5,530 nucleotides of DNA. Source: JAIPEK01 sp041685935 (GTDB lineage: Bacteria; Desulfobacterota; Desulfobacteria; Desulfobacterales; Desulfobacteraceae). The notes beneath the pieces are model-generated. The model did no database searches and had not been told where the DNA came from. It worked only from the letters and a program-made list of their open reading frames with translations. Both the position numbers and the translations under genes were made by a program. This document shows positions 1-5,132 of the stretch, in pieces (the stretch's first letter is position 1; every line of letters begins with the position of its first letter). The stretch lies in the NCBI GenBank assembly GCA_041685935.1, contig JAWLES010000164.1, positions 1 to 5,530 of the forward strand. The letters run 5' to 3'.

Positions 1-242
1 GGCTTTTGGATAACAGGTCGATCGATTCCAAAGGTGCGGCAATGATTGTTGATTTTGTAAAGGAGCTGGATACGGTCCTGAACGTATTCTGTTTTGATTT
101 TCGGAAACCGGATTCCCGGACGGTGAGGGAACTTGTAGAGAAAAGGGAGAAGGCCCGGCTTGCAAAAAACTGGGAGCTGGCTGACCGGCTGCGCGAAGAG
201 CTTGTGCAAATGGGGGTTACTGTTCAGGATGAAAGTGTATAA
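1..242 (+). CDS. cysS: Cysteinyl-tRNA synthetase, C-terminal end (partial, 5' end outside window)
   Basis: This is the last part of a cysteinyl-tRNA synthetase, the cytoplasmic class I enzyme that charges tRNA-Cys with cysteine using ATP. The reading frame is open from the window edge (first full codon at base 3) to TAA at 240-242, so the gene starts upstream; the TTG at 6 is an internal Leu codon. What is visible is the C-terminal helical tail. It contains the block EKREKARLAKNWELADRLRE, which matches the characteristic CysRS ending (R..AR..K.W..AD.LRD.L...G), followed by MGVTVQD. The HIGH and KMSKS catalytic motifs and the zinc-binding site would lie upstream and cannot be checked. The next gene begins 15 nt after the stop with its own strong ribosome binding site, which suggests co-transcription. 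The identification rests on family memory of this tail motif; a shorter CysRS-like paralogue cannot be excluded. Confidence 0.88.
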   Translation, partial: LLDNRSIDSKGAAMIVDFVKELDTVLNVFCFDFRKPDSRTVRELVEKREKARLAKNWELADRLREELVQMGVTVQDESV

Positions 243-251
243 GGAAGGTGG
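241..251 (+). promoter_or_regulatory. Strong ribosome binding site for the 318-residue unknown protein
   Basis: The purine-rich run AAGGAAGGTGG overlaps the cysS stop codon and ends 6 nt before the ATG at 258. It supports that ATG as the true start and indicates independent, efficient initiation in a cysS-linked transcript. Confidence 0.7.
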
Positions 252-257
252 TAAAAA

Positions 258-1214
258 ATGATCCAACCGGTTTTTTTCCCGTTTGTTCATATGACGCAGA
301 CGGATGTGGATATGATGTTAAGTGCTTTTGAGCAGTTTGTTTTTTTGTCTGCCTGTGCGGAAGAGGAGCTCGATTCCGGCATTTTAAAGGCAATGGAAAA
401 GGAAAGTGCAGTTGTGCGTTTTCCTGATCCCGGGGTTCTTGGCCCGGTAGTTCAGCAGGCCAAGGGGTACAAGGAGCTTGCCCGGATGAACCGGGGCGGT
501 AAAACCGGATTGCGGGAGTTTTTACGGATGGGCCCCTTTTTGAAAAGTGATACTTTTGTTTCCGGTATCCGGTCTGAAATCGAAAACAGGGCCGGTCAGG
601 CGGAGAACTGCCGGGAACAGGCGGGTGAGGCTGATTGCGATCTGCTTTTCTTAAACCTGTCCGGTATGTTTGACATGGAGAAGCGGTCGTTGGAAAGGGA
701 ATTAGCCTCGGTCAGGGCGGCGGAGAAAAGATTGTTTGCAGCCATGAAAGGTGAAGAAGGCCGGGCTGAACCTCCCGGAGCGCAGGGTGATCTGACTGAA
801 GATCTCGGTGAATATATGACACAGGAGAGAATCGAGGCCTGGGCGCGCTACTCCGGGCGGACTCTTGCCGATGGAAAACCGGGTGAATCACCTGTTTACA
901 TGACCACCAGCCCTGCTGTTTTTGAATACATGGTTGCTTCGGCGGAAAGTGAAATAAATATACTTGACATTGATAATTTTAGAGTGCATGAAGAAGGGTG
1001 TGAAAATCAGCATCAATGGAAAAAAGATTTGAATGATTGTGTTGAACGTCTTTTGGAAACTGGTGGTGAGACACAGGGCGCATGCCTTGCCTCTGCGGAT
1101 GACGGATGCGGGAAAACCTTTAAATTAAGGCTTCGCCTCTTGCAGGGAGGGGATGCGGTGAATATATTCAAGAGTGCAGGTGAAAGTCTTCCTGTAGGCT
1201 TGATTGAAAAATAA
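258..1214 (+). CDS. Uncharacterised cytoplasmic protein downstream of cysS
   Basis: I do not recognise a functional family for this 318-residue protein. The start at 258 is set by a strong ribosome binding site ending 6 nt upstream, and the frame closes with TAA at 1212-1214. There is no signal peptide or clear transmembrane segment, so it is probably cytoplasmic. The N-terminus (MIQPVFFPFVHM) is aromatic and hydrophobic and runs into a helix-like stretch to about residue 50. Residues 65-110 are basic and rich in Arg, Lys and Gly. Residues 105-165 are highly charged with coiled-coil character. A Gly/Pro-rich linker (about 165-178) leads to an acidic C-terminal half. There are seven Cys (33, 118, 127, 248, 261, 276, 284) but no regular CxxC metal motif. 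I vaguely recall proteins with a similar MIQPVFFPF start in sulfate reducers, but cannot attach a function. It lies 15 nt after cysS, so co-expression is likely; a role in translation would be guesswork. Confidence 0.85.
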   Translation: MIQPVFFPFVHMTQTDVDMMLSAFEQFVFLSACAEEELDSGILKAMEKESAVVRFPDPGVLGPVVQQAKGYKELARMNRGGKTGLREFLRMGPFLKSDTFVSGIRSEIENRAGQAENCREQAGEADCDLLFLNLSGMFDMEKRSLERELASVRAAEKRLFAAMKGEEGRAEPPGAQGDLTEDLGEYMTQERIEAWARYSGRTLADGKPGESPVYMTTSPAVFEYMVASAESEINILDIDNFRVHEEGCENQHQWKKDLNDCVERLLETGGETQGACLASADDGCGKTFKLRLRLLQGGDAVNIFKSAGESLPVGLIEK

Positions 1215-1223
1215 TAAAAGACT

Positions 1224-1302
1224 TGATTAATTCGGCTGTTTGTTGTAAAGCCGCTTGGCAGAAGAAATACCTGATTGGAACAGCCGAATATGATGATTAA
1301 TT
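1224..1302. repeat. 11-bp inverted repeat framed by a 9-bp direct repeat upstream of the ferredoxin gene
   Basis: ATTCGGCTGTT at 1230-1240 is perfectly complementary to AACAGCCGAAT at 1279-1289, with 38 nt between the arms. The intervening segment contains a small GCC-GCTT-GGC hairpin (1250-1259). TGATTAATT occurs at 1224-1232 and again at 1294-1302, so a direct repeat frames the structure and overlaps the left arm by 3 nt. No T-run directly follows the right arm, so it does not look like a standard terminator. It may be a leader-RNA fold for the ferredoxin messenger, a protein binding site, an mRNA 3'-end stabiliser for the upstream gene, or the remnant of a small insertion. The repeats are directly visible; the roles are inference. 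Confidence 0.55.
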
Positions 1303-1304
1303 TT

Positions 1305-1313
1305 TAAGGAGGT
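1305..1313 (+). promoter_or_regulatory. Near-consensus ribosome binding site for the ferredoxin gene
   Basis: TAAGGAGGT at 1305-1313 is essentially a perfect complement to the 3' end of 16S rRNA, 9 nt before the ATG at 1323. It fixes the start and suggests high expression, as expected for an abundant ferredoxin. Confidence 0.85.
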
Positions 1314-1322
1314 TATTTTAAA

Positions 1323-1511
1323 ATGGCTTTTACCCCGATCGTTGATGAATCAAAGTGTGTTGGTTGTGAAGAATGCGTTGATGTATGCCCTGTGGAAGTT
1401 TTTGAAATGCAGGATGACAAGTCCGTCCCTGTAAATGCGGAAGAGTGCATGGGCTGTGAAAGTTGTGTAGAGGTTTGCGAGGAAGATGCGATTACCATAG
1501 AGGAAGACTGA
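1323..1511 (+). CDS. Small 2[4Fe-4S] ferredoxin
   Basis: This 62-residue acidic protein is a bacterial dicluster ferredoxin, a soluble cytoplasmic low-potential electron carrier. Two cluster motifs are visible. The first is C12-x2-C15-x2-C18-x3-C22-P, with the usual Pro after the fourth Cys. The second is C42-x2-C45-x2-C48-x3-C52, where Glu53 replaces the usual Pro. In this fold the first three Cys of one motif and the last Cys of the other ligate each cluster. All eight ligands are present, so two [4Fe-4S] clusters are expected. The length is typical of the family. The C-terminus (ITIEED) and the many Asp/Glu residues fit docking to basic patches on partner oxidoreductases. The gene has a near-perfect ribosome binding site, its own leader with an inverted repeat, and a strong terminator, so it is probably a short monocistronic message. 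In anaerobes such proteins serve pyruvate:ferredoxin oxidoreductase, hydrogenases and similar enzymes; the specific partner cannot be read from this window. Confidence 0.95.
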   Translation: MAFTPIVDESKCVGCEECVDVCPVEVFEMQDDKSVPVNAEECMGCESCVEVCEEDAITIEED

Positions 1512-1535
1512 TCTGCGGGTTATACGCATTGCATT

Positions 1536-1576
1536 AAATCCCCTGGTTGGTCTTTCAATCAGGGGATTTTTGTTTT
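1536..1576 (+). terminator. Intrinsic (rho-independent) terminator after the ferredoxin gene
   Basis: The arms AAATCCCCTGGTTG (1536-1549) and CAATCAGGGGATTT (1556-1569) form a 14-bp stem with one G-U pair and a 6-nt loop. The stem is followed by a T-rich tail through about 1576. It lies 24 nt after the ferredoxin stop and should separate ferredoxin from the downstream ATPase gene. The A-run on the left arm gives some capacity to act on the opposite strand as well, but no gene approaches from the right here. Confidence 0.92.
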
Positions 1577-1617
1577 ATTGGACAGAACCTTTCAGTTGAG
1601 CCGTCAAGGGTGTTGAT

Positions 1618-3423
1618 ATGAACAGTTCCCGGAAAAAAAAGCGGCTCTCGTCCGTCGCCCTTTGCAGGTTACTGGTTGAAGGGGGCCTGCTTTCGGACAG
1701 CCAGGAAAAACAGATTCTCTCAAAAGAGCGGAGTGTCAGAGAGACGCTTTTAAAACAGAGGAAAAACAGGCATTTGCGTCCAGACGATTTCATGTTTGTG
1801 GACGTACTTTTGTATCTGAAGGTCAAGCGCCTGGATGATCCCTCAAAAAGGCTTGATGAAGACGCTGTTTTCGAATGTTTCGCAAAAGCCTGGGATATTC
1901 CTTTCCGCAAGATTGACCCGCTGAAACTCGAACTCAACCTTGTGACCAGGACAATTCCGAGAACTTTTGCAATGAAGCACCTTCTTCTGCCTGTGGACAT
2001 TGTGGACAATACTCTCGTGGTTGCGACCCCGGATCCGTTTAACGAGGAGGCAATCAAGGATGTCGAGCGTGCCTGCGGTTTAAAGGTCGAGCCGGTGGTA
2101 AGTTCCAGGTCCGACGTAGTTAAAATTATCAACGAGTTTTTCGGATTCAGGCATTCCATCACAGCGGCTGAGGATCATTTTTCAGGCAGCGGTGTGGATC
2201 TTGGCAACCTTGAACAGTACGTCAGGCTGAAATCAGATGAAGAGCTGCCTGCCACGGACCAGCACATCGTGAATGCGGTAAACCATCTTTTTTCATACGC
2301 GTTCGACCAGCAGGCCAGTGATATCCATATCGAACCCAAGCGCGACATCAGTGCCATCCGGATGCGCATCGACGGAATTCTGCATACGGTTTACAGGCTG
2401 CCCAAAAAGGTTCACAATGCAGTGGCCAGCCGTATAAAAACCCTTTCCAGGCTTGATATGGCTGAAAAAAGGCGGCCGCAGGACGGCCGTATCAAAATGG
2501 AGAGATCGGATAAAGAGGTGGAGATACGGGTGTCCACAATACCGGTGGCGTTCGGGGAAAAACTGGTGCTGAGAATCATGGACCCGGATGTGCTGCTCCA
2601 GGACATTGAGCACCTGGGACTTGAGGCTGCGGATTATGAACGGTATAGCCGGATCATCAAAAAGCCGTTCGGGGTTGTTCTTGTGACCGGTCCCACAGGC
2701 AGCGGGAAATCAACCACGCTATACTCCTCCCTTCGGTCGCTCTCTTCACCGGGTGTGAACATTACAACAGTGGAAGATCCGATTGAGATGATTCATGAGG
2801 ATTTTAACCAGATTGCGGTACAGTCGGCCATAGGTGTCACATTCGCATCAGTGTTGAGAAATATCCTGCGTCAGGACCCGGATATCATCATGGTCGGGGA
2901 GATACGGGACCTGGAGACAGCCCAGAGTGCCGTGCAGGCGGCCCTGACAGGTCACATGGTGCTCTCGACCCTTCACACCAACGATTCTGTATCTGCGATT
3001 GTCAGGCTGATTGATCTTGGTGTGCCCTCTTACCTTATTCATTCCTCCCTGGTGGGTGTGGTGGCCCAGAGGCTTGTTAGAAAAATATGCCCGTTCTGTA
3101 CTGAAGAGTTCCAAATGGAGCGGGATGAACTGCGGGAACTCGGGTTTGATATCCAGGGAACCGGCCCTGTTCCGTTGAAGTACGGAAGGGGGTGTATCAA
3201 ATGCAGGAATACCGGATACAAGGGCAGAACCGCAGTTTTTGAGGTGCTGCCCTATACGGAGTCCATCAAGAAAATGACAGCCGAAGGCGTGAGGGTGGAC
3301 GAATTAAGGAGGCGCGCCTGTTCCGAGGGGCTGACCCTGTTGAGGGAAAACGGCATCCGTAAGATGCTCAAAGGGGAAACCACCTATCATGAGGTCCTGC
3401 GGGTGACGTGGGAAAACTTTTAA
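1618..3423 (+). CDS. GspE/PulE/PilB-family secretion or type IV pilus assembly ATPase
   Basis: This 601-residue protein is a hexameric cytoplasmic ATPase of the type II secretion / type IV pilus family, which powers pseudopilus or pilus assembly at the inner membrane. Residues 1-60 are very basic and helical. Residues about 80-176 match the GspE/MshE N-terminal domain, ending in the usual LKVEPV..SR.D....I.EFFG. The catalytic core follows: Walker A GPTGSGKST (358-366, Lys364), Asp box (381-390, ending VEDPIE), Walker B DPDIIMVGEIRD (420-431, Glu428) and His box (His446, His453). A tetracysteine zinc motif follows: C491-x2-C494 and C526-x2-C529. The length is normal and all core residues are intact, so it should be active. 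The ATG at 1618 has an AAGGG ribosome binding site (1606-1610). No gspD, gspF, pilC or pilin gene lies in the window, so it looks like an orphan here. GspE, PilB and MshE cannot be told apart from this sequence alone, so no symbol is given. Confidence 0.93.
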   Translation: MNSSRKKKRLSSVALCRLLVEGGLLSDSQEKQILSKERSVRETLLKQRKNRHLRPDDFMFVDVLLYLKVKRLDDPSKRLDEDAVFECFAKAWDIPFRKIDPLKLELNLVTRTIPRTFAMKHLLLPVDIVDNTLVVATPDPFNEEAIKDVERACGLKVEPVVSSRSDVVKIINEFFGFRHSITAAEDHFSGSGVDLGNLEQYVRLKSDEELPATDQHIVNAVNHLFSYAFDQQASDIHIEPKRDISAIRMRIDGILHTVYRLPKKVHNAVASRIKTLSRLDMAEKRRPQDGRIKMERSDKEVEIRVSTIPVAFGEKLVLRIMDPDVLLQDIEHLGLEAADYERYSRIIKKPFGVVLVTGPTGSGKSTTLYSSLRSLSSPGVNITTVEDPIEMIHEDFNQIAVQSAIGVTFASVLRNILRQDPDIIMVGEIRDLETAQSAVQAALTGHMVLSTLHTNDSVSAIVRLIDLGVPSYLIHSSLVGVVAQRLVRKICPFCTEEFQMERDELRELGFDIQGTGPVPLKYGRGCIKCRNTGYKGRTAVFEVLPYTESIKKMTAEGVRVDELRRRACSEGLTLLRENGIRKMLKGETTYHEVLRVTWENF

Positions 3424-3440
3424 TTTGCCGTTGCAATCAG

Positions 3441-4457
3441 CTACCGGATCGGAAGTCCCGGCTCCACAACCATATCCTTGGCATTCTTCAGAATTATGAC
3501 CGTGGATGAAATATCTTCGGTGTGAAGCACGACAAGACGGCCCACTTTCACAGGTTCGAACTCAATGTCGGTGTTCTTCCGGAAGGCTGATTCGGCGGCT
3601 TCAGGTTCCCTGAATACCGTATAAATCTGCCCGGGCCTGATACGGTCGCGGCTGCCCCGGTTGATATAGGCCACGCTGTCCTCACCCATCAGGGTATCAT
3701 CGTTGTCATTGCAGACAAGATTCGCATCTATGCGGGGCGGGTTCGCTTCAACGGGAATTTCCTCTGATTTTTGAGCATATTCCATGACAAGGTCGTCCGG
3801 GTTAATCGCATCAAGGCTTCGGGTTATCTTCCCGGTAAAATATCCGCTTTTCTTGCCGGTGATTTCAACGATTCCCTTGACCATATGCAGAACCCCTTGA
3901 AAGGTCTCCCCTTTGTATTCTCTTTCAACCTCCCGGGTGGTGTAAACCCGGTATCTCTTTCCAGGGGCCGGTTGTCCTCTTCCTGATGCTTCTATGTAAA
4001 CCGTATCGTTTTCAGATATAAGGTGGTCGTTTTTCACCGAACGGATAATGTTTCCCAGGGGGGAGACCGCATTTTTTTTGATGAACCCGAGGCAGTCCAT
4101 ATTCGGATATGAAAACGTGGGCTTTATTTCTTGCTTTTTCCGGGGCTCCTTTTGTACGACTTTTTCAGCCTCCTGCTCTTTTTTCAGAAAAACCCTGATC
4201 CGTTTTCCCGGATAAATCAGGTGGGGGTTTTTAATCCGGTCGTTCATTTCCCAGAGACCCGGCCAGTCCCACTGGGAGTTGTAGAATTTCCGGGAAAGAT
4301 CCCAGAGGGTATCCCCTTTTTGAATTGTGTAATAGAATCCTGATGAGTCCCGGCCGAGAGAATCTTGTATGTTCGATTCCGCCGCACCGGAGCCGGAGAG
4401 GAAAAGAAGAAACGTCAAAAGAAGAACGGAAAGTATGCAAACATTCTTTTTAGGCAT
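3441..4457 (-). CDS. Exported LysM-domain protein with two C-terminal repeat domains
   Basis: This 338-residue protein starts with a basic n-region and a hydrophobic core (about residues 6-20), then SGSGAA, so signal peptidase I cleavage near residue 26 and export to the periplasm are likely. There is no lipobox Cys at the cleavage point. Residues 43-89 form one LysM domain (YTIQKGDTLWDLSRKFY ... NPHLIYPGKRIRV), a fold that binds peptidoglycan glycan chains. A Lys/Glu-rich linker (91-112) follows. The remainder shows two similar units, about 148-225 and 258-336, each with D-x-V-x-Y/x-I ... PG-x-x-Y-x-V-Y/F near its start and a G-x-(I/L)-V strand later. No hydrolase active site is seen, so a structural or anchoring role in the cell wall is more likely than lysis. 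The ATG at 4457 has AAGGGG 7 nt upstream. The gene converges with the ATPase gene (17 nt between stops), with no obvious terminator between them. Similar LysM proteins are known in deltaproteobacteria; the exact function is not known to me. Confidence 0.88.
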   Translation of the reverse strand: MPKKNVCILSVLLLTFLLFLSGSGAAESNIQDSLGRDSSGFYYTIQKGDTLWDLSRKFYNSQWDWPGLWEMNDRIKNPHLIYPGKRIRVFLKKEQEAEKVVQKEPRKKQEIKPTFSYPNMDCLGFIKKNAVSPLGNIIRSVKNDHLISENDTVYIEASGRGQPAPGKRYRVYTTREVEREYKGETFQGVLHMVKGIVEITGKKSGYFTGKITRSLDAINPDDLVMEYAQKSEEIPVEANPPRIDANLVCNDNDDTLMGEDSVAYINRGSRDRIRPGQIYTVFREPEAAESAFRKNTDIEFEPVKVGRLVVLHTEDISSTVIILKNAKDMVVEPGLPIR

Positions 4458-4464
4458 GTCACGA

Positions 4465-4470
4465 CCCCTT
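4465..4470 (-). promoter_or_regulatory. Ribosome binding site of the LysM protein gene
   Basis: On the minus strand AAGGGG lies 7 nt before the ATG whose first base is 4457. This is good spacing and supports the chosen start. Confidence 0.7.
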
Positions 4471-4493
4471 GAAGTTCGTTGGTTTGTTGAATC

Positions 4494-4523
4494 TTGACTT
4501 TATTTAACCTTTTGTTTTATAAC
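4494..4523 (+). promoter_or_regulatory. Predicted sigma-70 promoter for the HD protein gene
   Basis: Read rightward there is TTGACT (4494-4499), an 18-nt spacer and TATAAC (4518-4523); a 17-nt spacer with TTATAA is the alternative reading. The start site would be near 4530, about 40 nt before the ATG at 4571. A small palindrome, ACTTG-T-CAAGT (4522-4532), sits at the -10/start-site region and could be an operator. Prediction is by motif only. Confidence 0.5.
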
Positions 4524-4530
4524 TTGTCAA
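4502..4530 (-). promoter_or_regulatory. Predicted sigma-70 promoter for the LysM protein gene
   Basis: Read leftward there is a perfect -35 TTGACA (4530-4525), a 17-nt spacer and a -10-like TTAAAT (4507-4502, four of six matches to TATAAT). The predicted start site near 4495 would give a leader of about 37 nt. It overlaps the rightward promoter on the other strand. Prediction is by motif only. Confidence 0.5.
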
Positions 4531-4570
4531 GTATTGATACCATATATTGCAGACGAGAAAAGTAAAGCCC

Positions 4571-5125
4571 ATGGAAAAAAATATTGCAGATCTTCTGTTT
4601 GAAGCAAAAATTCTCAAAGAACTGCCGCGTTCAGGATATCACTTCCTGGGAACCGGCAGGGAGAATGTGGCGGAACATTCCTTTATGACTGTTTTTATAG
4701 CCTATGCTATTTCTAGTCGTGAGGCCGGTATTGACAAAGAAAAATTGCTGAAAATGGCCTTGCTTCATGATTTGCCCGAAGCCCGCACAGGCGATTTCAA
4801 TTATGTCCAGAAAAAATATTCCGAGGTTAAGGAAGAAAAGGCGGTATCCGATCTGATTGAAGGGGTTTCGTTCGGAGCGGAACTAAAGGAGATGATTGAA
4901 GAATTCAATGCCTGTCAGACCCGCGAATCCCGGCTTGCCAATGATGCTGACCAGATTTCGTTTCTGCTGGAACTGAAAAAACTGAAGGATACCGGGTCAA
5001 AATCCTGTGACAAGTGGATGGAGGTTGTGGTAAAGAGAATAAAAACCGATACCGGAAAGGCGATTGCCGGCAGCATAATGGAGACCCGGTGGGACAACTG
5101 GTGGATGAACAACTATTGTGAATAA
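4571..5125 (+). CDS. HD-domain phosphohydrolase, YfbR/HDDC2 (5'-deoxynucleotidase)-like
   Basis: This is a 184-residue cytoplasmic metal-dependent phosphohydrolase of the HD superfamily. From the ATG at 4571, the expected metal and substrate residues appear in order: Arg20 (LPRSGY), His36 (VAEHS), His66-Asp67 (LLHDLPEA), Glu70, Asp75 (TGD) and Asp127 (NDADQ). The spacing H-D-x2-E-x4-D equals that of E. coli YfbR, which dephosphorylates deoxynucleoside 5'-monophosphates. The general pattern also fits the HDDC2 group, so a nucleotidase role in nucleotide salvage or pool control is the best guess; the substrate is not proven. The frame extends upstream to a TTG at 4547, but that codon has no ribosome binding site. 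The ATG at 4571 fits the usual family N-terminus better, though its own Shine-Dalgarno signal is also weak. The C-terminus is Trp-rich (RWDNWWMNNY). The next gene starts 7 nt after the stop, so the two are probably co-transcribed. Confidence 0.87.
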   Translation: MEKNIADLLFEAKILKELPRSGYHFLGTGRENVAEHSFMTVFIAYAISSREAGIDKEKLLKMALLHDLPEARTGDFNYVQKKYSEVKEEKAVSDLIEGVSFGAELKEMIEEFNACQTRESRLANDADQISFLLELKKLKDTGSKSCDKWMEVVVKRIKTDTGKAIAGSIMETRWDNWWMNNYCE

Positions 5126-5132
5126 CGGGACA

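Noticed and set aside
1223..1251. Possible promoter TTGATT / TAAAGC before the ferredoxin gene
   Set aside because: The -10 match is poor and overlaps the inverted repeat. A ferredoxin promoter probably exists in this gap, but I cannot place it with confidence.
1224..1302. Reading the inverted repeat before the ferredoxin gene as an intrinsic terminator for the cysS-linked transcript
   Set aside because: The 38-nt centre is long and the right arm is followed by ATATGATGATTAA rather than a T-run.
1313..1498. Leftward 61-codon open frame antisense to the ferredoxin gene
   Set aside because: It is rich in Ser/Thr/His as expected for the reverse of an acidic Cys-rich gene, has no ribosome binding site, and lies almost wholly over a secure ferredoxin gene.
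1575..2162. Leftward 195-codon open frame over the ATPase N-terminus
   Set aside because: It has low-complexity Ser/Leu/Arg composition and recognises no family. The overlapping rightward frame is an intact conserved ATPase, so this is a shadow.
2293..3221. Several leftward open frames of 60-106 codons over the ATPase core
   Set aside because: All lie opposite conserved Walker and His-box coding sequence, overlap one another in different frames and lack translation signals.
3771..4343. Rightward open frames of about 70 codons opposite the LysM gene
   Set aside because: They are shadows of a gene with a clear signal peptide and LysM domain, and no ribosome binding site or recognisable motif was seen.
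4547..4570. TTG at 4547 as the start of the HD protein
   Set aside because: It has no Shine-Dalgarno sequence upstream and would add eight residues not expected for the family; the ATG at 4571 is preferred.
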